DNA from: Oscillospiraceae bacterium | GTDB lineage: Bacteria; Bacillota; Clostridia; Oscillospirales; Ruminococcaceae | Direction: 5' to 3' | DNA: 64,000 nt | NCBI GenBank assembly: GCA_016298065.1 | Contig: JAEDDN010000002.1 | Coordinates: 175,968 to 239,967 of the forward strand | Shown here: positions 33,954 through 42,713 of the stretch, in pieces | Layout: every line of letters starts with the position of its first letter | Position numbering within the stretch: position 1 is the stretch's first letter | The notes under the pieces: generated by a model | The model's input: the letters and a program-made list of their open reading frames with translations, nothing else | Databases searched by the model: none | What the model was told of the DNA's origin: nothing | Made by a program: the position numbers and the translations under genes

Positions 33954-34493
33954 ATGAAGGAACTTATAGAGCTGTTTTTTACCTTTGCCAAGATAGGTTC
34001 TTTTACCTTTGGCGGAGGGCTTGCCATGCTTCCGATTATTCAGCGTGAAATTGTAGAAAACAAAAAATGGGCTACTGATGATGAAATCGTAGATTATTTT
34101 GCTATAGGTCAATGTACCCCGGGAATTATCGCCGTAAACACCTCTACCTTTATAGGATATAAAAGAAAGGGCGTTTTAGGCGCTATATTTGCTACCGCAG
34201 GAATGATTTTCCCCTCGCTTATAATAATCACTGTCTTAGCCTTGTTTATAAACAATTTCGCCGAACTCGAAATTGTTAAGCACGCCTTTGCAGGTATAAG
34301 AGCAGTTGTGGCGGCTCTTGTTATCGTCGCTGTAATAAAAATGTGGAAAAGCTCCATAAAGGACTATATCGGCATTATTATTTTTGCCGTTACCTTTATC
34401 TTATCGGTTATCTTTAATATGTCGTCGGTTCTTATTATAATTCTTGCAATCGTCGCAGGCATTATAATCTCCTCCGCTAAAAAGGAGAAGTAG
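33954..34493 (+). CDS. chromate transporter (short-chain CHR), subunit 1
   Basis: 179 residues, one CHR domain: FFTFAKIGSFTFGGGLAMLPIIQREIVENKKWATDDEIVDYFAIGQCTPGIIAVNTSTFIGYKRKGVLGA is the family signature, followed by further membrane helices. Short-chain CHR proteins occur as adjacent pairs that together make a functional chromate/sulfate-type anion transporter with opposite topologies. The partner gene begins five bases downstream. AGGGG lies before the ATG. In a gut anaerobe the natural substrate need not be chromate. Confidence 0.93.
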   Translation: MKELIELFFTFAKIGSFTFGGGLAMLPIIQREIVENKKWATDDEIVDYFAIGQCTPGIIAVNTSTFIGYKRKGVLGAIFATAGMIFPSLIIITVLALFINNFAELEIVKHAFAGIRAVVAALVIVAVIKMWKSSIKDYIGIIIFAVTFILSVIFNMSSVLIIILAIVAGIIISSAKKEK

Positions 34494-34497
34494 AGCT

Positions 34498-35070
34498 ATG
34501 ATATATCTTATTTTATTTTTTGAGTTTTTTAAAATAGGGCTTTTTTCTATAGGCGGAGGGCTGGCAACACTTCCCTTTTTATACGACCTTGCCGACAAAT
34601 ACGGCTGGTTTTCAGGTGAAGATCTTGCAAATATGCTCGCTGTAAGCGAATCAACTCCCGGGCCTATCGGTATAAATATGTCCACCTATGTCGGCTTTAC
34701 TGTCGGGGGCATACCCGGTGCTTTAATCGCTACGATAGCACTTGTAATTCCGTCGATTATAATTATAGTAATTATCGCAAAGTTTCTGGCGAAATTTAAC
34801 GACAACAAATGGGTAAAGGCTTCATTTTACACCCTTCGCCCTGCCGTTACCGCACTTATAGCCGTAGCAGGTATTGAGGTTTTTAAAATAGCGCTTTTAA
34901 ATATAGAAAGCTTTAATGCAAGCGGTTTAATTTACAGTCTTTTTAATATAAAGGCTATCATACTTTTTTTAGTGGTCTTAACCGTAATGCTTATAACACA
35001 TAAAAAAAGCCCCCACCCTATTTTTTTCATAGTGGCGGGAGCTATAGCAGGAATAGTATTTAAGATGTAA
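34498..35070 (+). CDS. chromate transporter (short-chain CHR), subunit 2
   Basis: 190 residues with the second CHR signature FFEFFKIGLFSIGGGLATLPFLYDLADKYGWFSGEDLANMLAVSESTPGPIGINMSTYVGF and about five hydrophobic segments. Partner of the preceding gene, from which it is clearly a diverged duplicate. The operon ends in a strong hairpin at 35073-35105. Confidence 0.93.
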   Translation: MIYLILFFEFFKIGLFSIGGGLATLPFLYDLADKYGWFSGEDLANMLAVSESTPGPIGINMSTYVGFTVGGIPGALIATIALVIPSIIIIVIIAKFLAKFNDNKWVKASFYTLRPAVTALIAVAGIEVFKIALLNIESFNASGLIYSLFNIKAIILFLVVLTVMLITHKKSPHPIFFIVAGAIAGIVFKM

Positions 35071-35072
35071 CT

Positions 35073-35105
35073 AAAAATCCCATCGCAAAAGCGATGGGAT
35101 TTTTT
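35073..35105. terminator. bidirectional terminator between CHR pair and citrate synthase
   Basis: AAAATCCCATCGC/GCGATGGGATTTT between convergent genes, with A/T tracts at both ends. Confidence 0.9.
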
Positions 35106-35106
35106 A

Positions 35107-36471
35107 TTATCTTTTTTCCATTGGTATGTATTCTTTGCGCTCGCAGATATTCATATATGCAGGTCTTATTATCTTACCGCCGTTTATAAGTTCCTCTATT
35201 CTGTGAGCCGACCAACCGACAATTCTTGCCATAGCAAAAATCGGTGTATAAAGCTCCAGTGGCAAACCTAACATACTATATACAAATCCGCTGTAAAAGT
35301 CGATATTTGCGCTAACGCCCTTATAAATCTTACGCTCCTTGGCTATAACCTTAGGCGCTAAACGCTCAACCGTCGAATAAAGCGCAAACTCTTTATCAAG
35401 ACCTTTTTCTTCCGAAAGGTTCTTTACAAATTTCTTAAAGATATTTGCTCTCGGGTCAGACAGCGAATAAACAGCATGCCCCATACCGTATATTAAGCCT
35501 GCTTTATCAAATGCCTTTTTGTTGAGCAAATTCTTTAAATACTGCTCTACCTCCTGCTCGTCGGTCCAGTCGCTTATATTCTTTTTCATATCGTCAAACA
35601 TCTGAACTACCTTGATATTTGCTCCGCCGTGTTTTGGCCCTTTAAGAGAACCGAGCGACGCCGCAACAACCGAATATGTATCTGTTCCCGACGAGGAAAC
35701 AACGTGAGTGGTAAAAGTGGAGTTGTTACCGCCTCCGTGTTCGGCGTGAAGCACCAAGGCTATATCTAAAAGCTTAGCCTCTGTTTTTGTATACTTGCTG
35801 TCAGGGCGCAAAAGATGCAGTATATTTTCAGCCGTAGAAAGCTCAGGATTGGGTGCGTGTATAAAGAGACTGTTGCCTGCGTGGTAATAATCGTAAGCCT
35901 GATAGCCGTAAACCGACAACAACGGAAACAGTGCGATAAGCTGTAAGCACTGTCTTAAAACATTCGGCACAGAAACGTCGTCTGCTTTATCGTCATAAGA
36001 ATATAAAGTTAATACGCTTCTTGCAAGGGTATTCATCATATCCTTGCTGGGCGACTTCATAATTATATCTCTTACAAAAGAGGTCGGAAGATTGCGGTAT
36101 TCGGATAAAACCTTCTTAAAACCTTCAAGCTGTATTTTACTCGGCAACTGACCGAAAAGAAGTAAATATGCCGTTTCCTCAAAGCCAAAGCGGTTATCGT
36201 CAATAAAGCCCTTTACCAAATCCTCTATATTTATACCTCTGTAAAAAAGCTTTCCCTCGCACGGTAACTTTTGACCGTTTTCCATATTAAACGAGCAGAT
36301 TTCTGAAATATTGGTAAGCCCTGTTAAAACTCCGTTGCCGTTAATATCTCTGAGCCCTCTTTTTACATTATGCTTTGTATAAAGCTCAGGATCTATTGCG
36401 CTGTTTGTAAGGCAGGTCTGCATAATATCATTTATTTCAAAAGAAACTTCAGACAATTCACAATTTATCAT
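35107..36471 (-). CDS. gltA: citrate synthase
   Basis: 454 residues. An N-terminal ~45-residue extension is followed by the citrate synthase fold: GLTNISEICSF, GKLFYRGINIEDLVKG, catalytic His in LVLHAEHGGGNNSTFTTHVVSSS, oxaloacetate-binding GSLKGPKHGGANIKV, and GMGHAVYSLSDPRANIFKKF. This longer clostridial form condenses acetyl-CoA and oxaloacetate for glutamate supply, complementing gdhA. No aconitase or isocitrate dehydrogenase is adjacent. GAGG seven bases before the ATG supports the start. Confidence 0.95.
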   Translation of the reverse strand: MINCELSEVSFEINDIMQTCLTNSAIDPELYTKHNVKRGLRDINGNGVLTGLTNISEICSFNMENGQKLPCEGKLFYRGINIEDLVKGFIDDNRFGFEETAYLLLFGQLPSKIQLEGFKKVLSEYRNLPTSFVRDIIMKSPSKDMMNTLARSVLTLYSYDDKADDVSVPNVLRQCLQLIALFPLLSVYGYQAYDYYHAGNSLFIHAPNPELSTAENILHLLRPDSKYTKTEAKLLDIALVLHAEHGGGNNSTFTTHVVSSSGTDTYSVVAASLGSLKGPKHGGANIKVVQMFDDMKKNISDWTDEQEVEQYLKNLLNKKAFDKAGLIYGMGHAVYSLSDPRANIFKKFVKNLSEEKGLDKEFALYSTVERLAPKVIAKERKIYKGVSANIDFYSGFVYSMLGLPLELYTPIFAMARIVGWSAHRIEELINGGKIIRPAYMNICERKEYIPMEKR

Positions 36472-36528
36472 CTTTTTTCCTCACTTATAATACATTTTAT
36501 TTTTGATGTTAATATATGTATCATACCA

Positions 36529-36557
36529 AAAAAACGCTGTTAAGTACAGCGTTTTTT
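36529..36557 (-). terminator. terminator of ytaF
   Basis: AAAAAACGCTGT/ACAGCGTTTTTT after the ytaF stop on the minus strand. Confidence 0.8.
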
Positions 36558-36588
36558 GCGTTAAAATTATGAACATCTTTTAAATTTT

Positions 36589-37206
36589 TTAAAAAATAAG
36601 CTTAACTGCTCCTAACAGTATAAGCATTACGCCGCCTATCCACGAAATGTCGCCGAGATTATCGGAGATTTTTTTGCCGAGCTCCACGCCCAAAATAACC
36701 GCCGCCAATCCGAAAAGCACAGAGCAAAAAAACACCGCATAAACGCTCATTGTACCAAGCCCTGCTCCGAAGCCGACTGCAAGACTGTCTATCGAAAGCG
36801 TCAGGGCAAGTAAAACCGCTTCGGGAATGTTTAACACTCTCGAAAAATCCTTATCGGCCTTAGTGCAATCGCCGTATATGTTTAATATATACTTTAAAAA
36901 TTTACCGCCCCTTCTTTTTCGCTTTTTTAAAATATACTCTTTTATATGTTCGTCAAAAAGCTTTATAATTCCCAAAACAACAAGGCACCCTCCGCAGAGC
37001 GTCACGCTTAAGCCTTTTGGAATAAAACGAGCGAAAAACCCACCGAACAAAAGTGACACGGCTAAAACCGATGAACACACGGTGTTTATAACTATGTTTG
37101 AGATAAACGGAATTTTTATATTATCTGCGCCGTAGGATATACTTACTACAAATGCGTCTAAGGTAAGCGCAGTAACTAACATTATAATCTGTAAGATATT
37201 ATTCAT
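36589..37206 (-). CDS. ytaF: sporulation membrane protein YtaF (MntP-related)
   Basis: 205 residues in six membrane helices arranged as two threes around a charged central loop (KKRKRRGGKFLKYILN). The conserved Asp-containing helices TALTLDAFVVSISYGADNI and ALTLSIDSLAVGFGAGLG place it in the MntP/YtaF superfamily; the second-half Asp and size favour YtaF, an uncharacterised sporulation membrane protein. It may move divalent metals. It stands alone with its own terminator. Confidence 0.85.
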   Translation of the reverse strand: MNNILQIIMLVTALTLDAFVVSISYGADNIKIPFISNIVINTVCSSVLAVSLLFGGFFARFIPKGLSVTLCGGCLVVLGIIKLFDEHIKEYILKKRKRRGGKFLKYILNIYGDCTKADKDFSRVLNIPEAVLLALTLSIDSLAVGFGAGLGTMSVYAVFFCSVLFGLAAVILGVELGKKISDNLGDISWIGGVMLILLGAVKLIF

Positions 37207-37269
37207 TTTTTACACCCACCTGTTACGCTATCCTATTCACAAGGCAGATGTGTTGTTACAGCTTAATCT

Positions 37270-38826
37270 TTATGAAAATATCCCTTTAAGCCAGCTTATA
37301 TCCTCTTTGGAAAATGTCTTTGTAATAACAAGAAGCAAGATATATATGATGAGTGTAAAAATCGTAAGCAAGCAGCATTCTATAATAACGGGAAGTTTGC
37401 TCAAAAGGTTAAAGTCTAAAGCCTTTACAACAAAGCCCGATAACGCTATGCAAAAGGCGGGCTTTATAACAAACCTTACAACATTAAAGCTAAGCTTTGT
37501 CTTTAAAATAAGCCTGTTTAGACTAAGCGCCGCATTCAGCACCTCGCTTAAAAATATAATAAACACATATCCCTTTACCCCAAAAATCGGCAAAAGGAAA
37601 AACACCAGCACCATACTTACAAAGGAATCTATTATATTATATCTCATAGAGCTTACCTGCTCGTTAAGCCCCTTTAGCATACTGTCCACCACGCCGTCAA
37701 AATACATTATGGGTACAAGCGGAGCAAAAAGCATTATGTAAAAGGCGGCGTCGGCATCGGCGGAAACAACACTGCTGAAATGTGTGGAAAAGCAAAAGAA
37801 TATACCGGCGGCACCTATCGAAAAAGCAAGCGTTATCTGAAAGGCACGGTTTATTATATAATGTACCCTCTTACTTTCCTTTATGTTGCTGTTTTGCGCC
37901 TGACATTCGGCAAGCTCGGGGATTATTAAGTTTGAAAAAGATGTTAAAAAGGCCGTCGGAAATAACACCACGGGCAAAACTATTCCGTGAAGCATACCGA
38001 ACGCCGTATATGCCTGAGATTTTGTAAGTCCGTATTTTAAGAGCCTTATAGGTACAAGCAGATTTTTTGCGGTTAAAAGCCCTGTTCTCAGGTAAGAGCT
38101 TATCGCTATAGGAAGCGCTATGGCAAGCATTTTTTGGGTAAGACCTTTGTTCTGCCTCTTTTTAGTTTTATATTGCCTGCTGTCTAATTTATAAAGTATA
38201 AAGGAACAGATAAACGATATTATCTCGGACACTATACCTGCAAGCACCAAAGCCACACAGACATAATCGAGCCTTTTTGGTGCAAATACTGTAAGCAACA
38301 TTATCGTAAGCACGATTTTTACAAGCTGTTCGGTTATCTGAACCGAGGCGTTTTTGATAACACGTCTTACTGCGGTAAAATATCCGTTAATTGCGCTTGT
38401 CATACCGATAAACGGCAAGCTTACCGCCATTACCCTTAAAGGTAATATTGTAAGTTTATTGTCAAGCCAGTATGTACCTATAAAGTCTGAAAACGCAAAA
38501 AGCAGTAAAGCTCCAAGTAATCCGAAAAACATACTGTACGCCATACAGCGTTTCATAGCGCCCTTTACCGCTGAGCTTTCACCTACGCCAAGTGCTTGTG
38601 CCACAAGCCTTGTAGACGCAAGGTTAATGCCTGAAGTTGCAAAGGTTATCGCAAAGGAATAAACCGACATAATAAGCTGAAAAAGCCCCATCGTTTCGGT
38701 ACCGATTTTATTGGATATATATACGCTAAACCATACACCGATTAAGCTTATAAGTATTGTCGTTACCGTCATTACCAGACCGTTTATAAAAAAAGTCTTT
38801 ATTTTTCTCATAATAACACCCGTCAT
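37270..38826 (-). CDS. SpoVB-like polysaccharide/lipid flippase (MATE/MOP superfamily)
   Basis: 518 residues with about 14 transmembrane helices. The N-terminal segment FINGLVMTVTTILISLIGVWFSVYISNKIGTETMGLFQLIMSVYSFAITFATSGINLASTRLVAQ is typical of SpoVB/YkvU proteins, which flip lipid-linked precursors, in SpoVB's case for spore cortex or related envelope synthesis. AAGGAA seven bases upstream supports the ATG at 38826. Outside the mazG-yab cluster where spoVB often lies in Bacillus, so spoVB or a paralogue. Confidence 0.82.
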   Translation of the reverse strand: MTGVIMRKIKTFFINGLVMTVTTILISLIGVWFSVYISNKIGTETMGLFQLIMSVYSFAITFATSGINLASTRLVAQALGVGESSAVKGAMKRCMAYSMFFGLLGALLLFAFSDFIGTYWLDNKLTILPLRVMAVSLPFIGMTSAINGYFTAVRRVIKNASVQITEQLVKIVLTIMLLTVFAPKRLDYVCVALVLAGIVSEIISFICSFILYKLDSRQYKTKKRQNKGLTQKMLAIALPIAISSYLRTGLLTAKNLLVPIRLLKYGLTKSQAYTAFGMLHGIVLPVVLFPTAFLTSFSNLIIPELAECQAQNSNIKESKRVHYIINRAFQITLAFSIGAAGIFFCFSTHFSSVVSADADAAFYIMLFAPLVPIMYFDGVVDSMLKGLNEQVSSMRYNIIDSFVSMVLVFFLLPIFGVKGYVFIIFLSEVLNAALSLNRLILKTKLSFNVVRFVIKPAFCIALSGFVVKALDFNLLSKLPVIIECCLLTIFTLIIYILLLVITKTFSKEDISWLKGIFS

Positions 38827-38875
38827 ACCATAATTCCTTATAATATATGACGGGTATGTTATAAAAATGATTGTC

Positions 38876-39073
38876 TTAAAAGGTTTGGTTATTTTCTATT
38901 TGTTGCACAAATGCTTTCATCTGAGTTTTTGAAGATATTGAGTGAGTTTTTTCTATTATTCTTTTTTGCTGTACCTTATCCTTTTTTGCAAAAATCTGCA
39001 TTGCCTTCGGGTTTTGAGCCAAAGCCATACCGAGTCCCATAGGTATTTCGTCACTGTTAAGATAATTTTCCAC
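38876..39073 (-). CDS. conserved small protein of unknown function
   Basis: 65 residues from a GTG at 39073 with AAGGAGAG six bases upstream. The core MGLGMALAQNPKAMQIFAKKDKVQQKRIIEKTHSISSKTQMKAFVQ resembles short conserved clostridial proteins I have seen as hypothetical; the helix-rich C-terminal half (KAHSISS-type motif) is the conserved part. No function known. It lies between the SpoVB-like gene (same strand) and the divergent prfB. Confidence 0.7.
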   Translation of the reverse strand: MENYLNSDEIPMGLGMALAQNPKAMQIFAKKDKVQQKRIIEKTHSISSKTQMKAFVQQIENNQTF

Positions 39074-39217
39074 AAAAATCTCTCCTTAAATATATTTACA
39101 TATATTATGTGTAAAACAAAGCAAAATTATTTTTAATGCTCAAATGATACGCTTCATCTAAAACTTTACATATTAAGGACAATAAATTATAATGTAACTT
39201 AGAGAGGAATTGATTTG

Positions 39218-40333
39218 ATGATTTTAGAGTATGAGGAATATAAACAACAATTATCGGAATTAAAGCCCCGACTCGACGATTTAAAAAGCGCACTTGCCTT
39301 AGATAAATTAAAGGCGGAAATCGCTTCGCTCGAAGCTAAAACCGCCAAAGAAAATTTTTGGGACGACGCCGAAAATTCTCAGGCAGTTTTACAAAAAATA
39401 AATCAGAAGAAAAATATTGTTGACAAATATGAAAAGCTTTACAGTCTTTTTGAAGAAACCGAAGTCTTAATTCAAATGGGTATAGAAGAAAACGATGAAA
39501 CGCTTATTGACGAAATATCGGTTTGCTTTAAAACCTTTAAGGAATCGTTAGACGCCCAGCGCCTGACTACCCTACTGACAGGTGAATACGACTCAAAAAA
39601 CGCCATTTTAACCTTTCACGCAGGCGCAGGCGGAACCGAGGCGCAAGACTGGGTGGAGATGCTTTACAGAATGTACACACGCTGGGCGGAGCGCCACGGT
39701 TTTAGCTCTGAGTTGCTCGATTATCTCGGCGGTGACGACGCAGGTATAAAAAGTGCGTCTATACTTATAAAGGGCGAAAACGCTTACGGCTATCTTCGCT
39801 CGGAAACGGGAGTGCACAGGCTGGTTAGAATTTCTCCGTTTGACTCTTCGGGCAGACGTCACACTTCGTTTGCTTCCTTAGAGGTTATGCCCGAAATAGA
39901 CGATACCGTTGAAGTTGAGATAAAGCCGGACGACCTTAGAATTGATACCTACCGTTCGGGCGGCGCAGGCGGACAGCACATAAATAAAACCGATTCCGCC
40001 GTTAGAATTACACACCTGCCTACAGGAATTGTGGTTGCGTGTCAAAACGAAAGAAGCCAGCATCAAAATAAGGATATGGCAATGAAAATGCTAAAGTCAA
40101 AGCTTATTGAAATAAAAGAACGTGAGCATTTAGACAAAATTGATGACATTAAGGGCGACCAAAAGGACATAGGCTGGGGCTCGCAGATACGCTCTTATGT
40201 GTTTATGCCGTATACCTTGGTTAAAGACCACCGCACAAACTATGAAAACGGCAACATAACCGCTGTTATGGACGGAGATTTAGACGGCTTTATAAACGCT
40301 TATTTAAAGGCTAAAAGCTTAGGCGAAATATAG
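39218..40333 (+). CDS. prfB: peptide chain release factor 2
   Basis: 371 residues from the ATG at 39218 (GAGGAA eight bases upstream). The stop-recognition motif region (QRLTTLL... ) and the peptidyl hydrolysis GGQ in YRSGGAGGQHINKTDSAVRI are present, with C-terminal SQIRSYVFMPYTLVKDHRTNYE. RF2 terminates at UAA and UGA. The gene reads through without the in-frame UGA and +1 frameshift that autoregulate many bacterial prfB genes. A bidirectional terminator follows. Confidence 0.97.
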   Translation: MILEYEEYKQQLSELKPRLDDLKSALALDKLKAEIASLEAKTAKENFWDDAENSQAVLQKINQKKNIVDKYEKLYSLFEETEVLIQMGIEENDETLIDEISVCFKTFKESLDAQRLTTLLTGEYDSKNAILTFHAGAGGTEAQDWVEMLYRMYTRWAERHGFSSELLDYLGGDDAGIKSASILIKGENAYGYLRSETGVHRLVRISPFDSSGRRHTSFASLEVMPEIDDTVEVEIKPDDLRIDTYRSGGAGGQHINKTDSAVRITHLPTGIVVACQNERSQHQNKDMAMKMLKSKLIEIKEREHLDKIDDIKGDQKDIGWGSQIRSYVFMPYTLVKDHRTNYENGNITAVMDGDLDGFINAYLKAKSLGEI

Positions 40334-40351
40334 ATATAATATTTTAATATA

Positions 40352-40387
40352 AAAATCACCGAAAGAAAAATCTTTCGGTGATTTTTT
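40352..40387. terminator. bidirectional terminator between prfB and the Cro-like gene
   Basis: AAAATCACCGAAAGA/TCTTTCGGTGATTTT with flanking A/T tracts between convergent genes. Confidence 0.9.
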
Positions 40388-40589
40388 AATCCTCAGTTAT
40401 AGTAAAAAGTTCGTTGGGAGTGCAGTTAAAAAGCAAGCACATGGTTTCAATGTTTTCGTAGCGTATCGACTTTGTTTGATTGTTTACCATTCTGCTGAAA
40501 TTCTGATAACTCATTCCAAGCTGTTTATAAAGCCAGTATTTTGTCTTGCCGTTTTTCTCAAGTAGTTCGAGCGCATTTAACTTTATCAT
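40386..40589 (-). CDS. small Cro/C1-type HTH regulator
   Basis: 67 residues from the ATG at 40589, eight bases after GGAGA; five extra residues are possible. Nearly the whole protein is one HTH_3/YozG-like DNA-binding domain: NGKTKYWLYKQLGMSYQNFSRMVNNQTKSIRYENIETMCLLFNCTPNELF. Such single-domain regulators control nearby or stress genes; the target is unknown. It is isolated between two terminators. Confidence 0.85.
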   Translation of the reverse strand: MIKLNALELLEKNGKTKYWLYKQLGMSYQNFSRMVNNQTKSIRYENIETMCLLFNCTPNELFTITED

Positions 40590-40644
40590 AAGATATTTCT
40601 CCATTACTTATATTTTTAACTTTATTTAATATATAACCTTTACA

Positions 40645-40675
40645 AAAAGCGTTTGGCTTATAGCCAAACGCTTTA
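40645..40675 (-). terminator. terminator of the mazG-hupB-yab cluster
   Basis: AAAGCGTTTGGCT/AGCCAAACGCTTT after the S1-domain gene with U residues on the minus strand. Confidence 0.85.
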
Positions 40676-40680
40676 AACTT

Positions 40681-41151
40681 TTATAAACCGTTTTTTGAAT
40701 AACGTCTTTGAGAGCCTCTGCGACTTACCTCTCTTGAACGCTTTATGCCCGAAATTTTTTCATCGCTCATCTGCATAAAACTACTTAACATATCCTCAAA
40801 GCTTGAAGATTTTACAGTACCTTTATTGCCTTTATTATATGAAGCAGATGAACCTGCAGTCTGATTTGGTTTATTGTAATTTTCTTTTTTTACAAAATCT
40901 TTTTTAGCAGTATCCTTCAAAGCAGCTTTTTTAATAGATAAACTTATTTTGCCGTCATCGCCTACGGACATTATCTTTACCGTTACCTTTTGTCCGTTTT
41001 GCAAATGCTCGGAAATATCGCTTACATATGTATTCGCCACCTCTGAGATGTGAACCATTCCCACCTCGCCTGACTCTAATTCAACAAAAGCTCCGAATTT
41101 TGTAATTCCGGTTACTTTACCTTCTACAATCTTACCTACCTCGAGCTGCAT
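40681..41151 (-). CDS. yabR: S1 RNA-binding domain protein (YabR-like)
   Basis: 156 residues: one S1 domain (about 1-72, VGKIVEGKVTGITKFGAFVELESGEVGMVHISEVANTYVSDISEHLQNGQKVTVKIM) and a low-complexity basic tail rich in Lys, Ser and Asn ending RRGSQRRYSKNGL. YabR/CvfD proteins bind RNA or ribosomes and follow divIC in Firmicutes, as here. The long basic tail is more extended than in Bacillus. Last gene of the cluster. Confidence 0.88.
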   Translation of the reverse strand: MQLEVGKIVEGKVTGITKFGAFVELESGEVGMVHISEVANTYVSDISEHLQNGQKVTVKIMSVGDDGKISLSIKKAALKDTAKKDFVKKENYNKPNQTAGSSASYNKGNKGTVKSSSFEDMLSSFMQMSDEKISGIKRSREVSRRGSQRRYSKNGL

Positions 41152-41186
41152 AAAGAAAAAATATCCTCCTAAAAATTATACTTATG

Positions 41187-41480
41187 TTAGTTTCCTGAAC
41201 CTGCTATATCAACATAAACACGCTCGTCAGGAAATACAAGCCCCAGCTTTTCACGCGCCATCTTGACAATATAATCCTCGTCTACGCCCTCGTCAATCAG
41301 CTCTTTAAACTCTTGATTTAAGATTTTGTTTTCTTCAATCTGCGTCTGCAAGGAATCAAGCTTATTTTGTTTTGTCTGAATACTGTTATATATAAAAATA
41401 GTCGAAATTAAAACGTATACCGTAAATGCCGCTATTGCAATAATAGCAATTCTTCTTTTTTTCACCTTTTTAACTGCCAC
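41187..41480 (-). CDS. divIC: septum formation initiator, DivIC/FtsB family
   Basis: 97 residues: short cytoplasmic Lys/Arg tail, one transmembrane helix (about 10-30), then a coiled coil (NSIQTKQNKLDSLQTQIEENKILNQEFKEL) and the extracellular MAREKLGLVFPDERVYV motif typical of DivIC/FtsB. It acts in the divisome with FtsL and DivIB. Position after yabQ matches the Bacillus yabP-yabQ-divIC order. Confidence 0.93.
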   Translation of the reverse strand: MAVKKVKKRRIAIIAIAAFTVYVLISTIFIYNSIQTKQNKLDSLQTQIEENKILNQEFKELIDEGVDEDYIVKMAREKLGLVFPDERVYVDIAGSGN

Positions 41481-41610
41481 CTGAAAAGTCCTCCTTTTTA
41501 TTCAGTAACTTTCCCGTGTTTTTTTAATTTATCAAGCATATTATACAACAAGTTATGAGCCTTTTTCAAGTGATTTTTCGGCTTTTTTGAACTTTTTTTA
41601 GCTTTTTTAA

Positions 41611-42021
41611 TTATTTTTGGTATATTGCTTTTAACCCTTTAAAAATTTTCTTAAAAATATAAATAAAAGGCCTTAAAAATACTTTATAAATAATTATAAG
41701 TATTTTCTTTATAAGCTTTGCTACTACCTTTAAAAGCTTCATAACAGGTTTACTCACGGTGCAGATATATATAATAAAGCCTGCCGCCTCGCCGACAAGC
41801 ACAAATATTCTAAGCTCGCCGTCTGTTGAAGCTATCATGAAGCAAAAGCTCAAAAAGGAATATATTAAAAAAAGCAAGACGTCTTGAATGAACACATTTA
41901 TTTTGTTGCTGGCAACTATGCTTCTAAAGGCTCGAAATAAATCAAAAATCACTCCGAACGCTACTCCGAGCAAGCAGGAATACAAAAATAAAAGTGTTTC
42001 GTCAGCTAAACTAAGCCCCAT
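41611..42021 (-). CDS. yabQ: spore cortex biosynthesis protein YabQ
   Basis: 136 residues. Three hydrophobic segments in the first 85 residues (LFLYSCLLGVAFGVIFDLFRAFRSIV is characteristic of YabQ) then a basic amphipathic tail. YabQ is needed for spore cortex formation, is made in the mother cell and localises to the forespore outer membrane. Ten bases after yabP, so co-transcribed with it. Slightly shorter than the Bacillus protein, otherwise complete. Confidence 0.9.
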   Translation of the reverse strand: MGLSLADETLLFLYSCLLGVAFGVIFDLFRAFRSIVASNKINVFIQDVLLFLIYSFLSFCFMIASTDGELRIFVLVGEAAGFIIYICTVSKPVMKLLKVVAKLIKKILIIIYKVFLRPFIYIFKKIFKGLKAIYQK

Positions 42022-42030
42022 ATGCTTACC

Positions 42031-42318
42031 TTATCGAAACATACGGGAAAGGAAGTTTGCATCATTCTTTTTAGATGAAGCCGAATATAAAAGCTCGCAT
42101 ATCTCGCCTTCCATCGAAAGCTCGCCGGTTTCTATTATTGTTCTGCTTATATGCATATTGTAGCCCTTTATTGTAAGGCGACCGAGCAGCGTTTCAAGCA
42201 CAACGACATTCTCGTCAAAGCTCAAAACATCTGACACGCCCGAAATCGAAAGGCGCTTTCTGTCCTCTAAAATGATATTATGCGGATCTTGTTTTACCGA
42301 TTTGTTTTCCTCAATCAT
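42031..42318 (-). CDS. yabP: sporulation protein YabP
   Basis: 95 residues of the YabP/YqfC family: HNIILEDRKRLSISGVSDVLSFDENVVVLETLLGRLTIKGYNMHISRTIIETGELSMEGEICELLY is the full domain, small beta-rich. Mother-cell protein linked to YabQ and cortex formation in spore formers. Directly precedes yabQ. Confidence 0.93.
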   Translation of the reverse strand: MIEENKSVKQDPHNIILEDRKRLSISGVSDVLSFDENVVVLETLLGRLTIKGYNMHISRTIIETGELSMEGEICELLYSASSKKNDANFLSRMFR

Positions 42319-42406
42319 ATATATTCTCCTGCCCTTTAATATTTTCGGCTAATAGTAAATATCGCCGTAATATATTTTTATTCAGGCAGGTTTTCATATA
42401 TGCCAT

Positions 42407-42646
42407 CTACAAAACAATATAATTATCCGCTGCGTTTTCCTTATTTGTATATTCCGAAATGTTTGTCACCTTTACTTTTAAGCTTTTTGTGCCTAAGTTT
42501 ATCTCTATTATATCGTCTACCTTTACGTTATAAGACGCCCTTACAACTTTATCGTTTACGGTAACTCTTCCTGCGTCGCACGCTTCGTTAGCTACTGTTC
42601 TTCTCTTTATAAGTCTTGTGACCTTTAAATATTTATCAAGTCTCAT
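42407..42646 (-). CDS. rqcP: S4-domain RNA-binding protein, RqcP/YabO (Hsp15-like)
   Basis: 79 residues, one S4 domain: MRLDKYLKVTRLIKRRTVANEACDAGRVTVNDKVVRASYNVKVDDIIEIN. In Bacillus RqcP (YabO) works with RqcH to add alanine tails to stalled nascent chains on 50S subunits. The yabN(mazG)-yabO-yabP-yabQ-divIC order is preserved. Complete. Confidence 0.92.
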   Translation of the reverse strand: MRLDKYLKVTRLIKRRTVANEACDAGRVTVNDKVVRASYNVKVDDIIEINLGTKSLKVKVTNISEYTNKENAADNYIVL

Positions 42647-42671
42647 AATTACTTTCCTCTACGTAAAAACA

Positions 42672-42699
42672 AAAAAGCCGACTTTTTAGTCGGCTTTTT
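42672..42699 (-). terminator. terminator after hupB
   Basis: AAAAAGCCGACT/AGTCGGCTTTTT between hupB and rqcP, likely partial so that hupB is expressed above its downstream neighbours. Confidence 0.8.
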
Positions 42700-42713
42700 A
42701 TTTACATTTTAAA

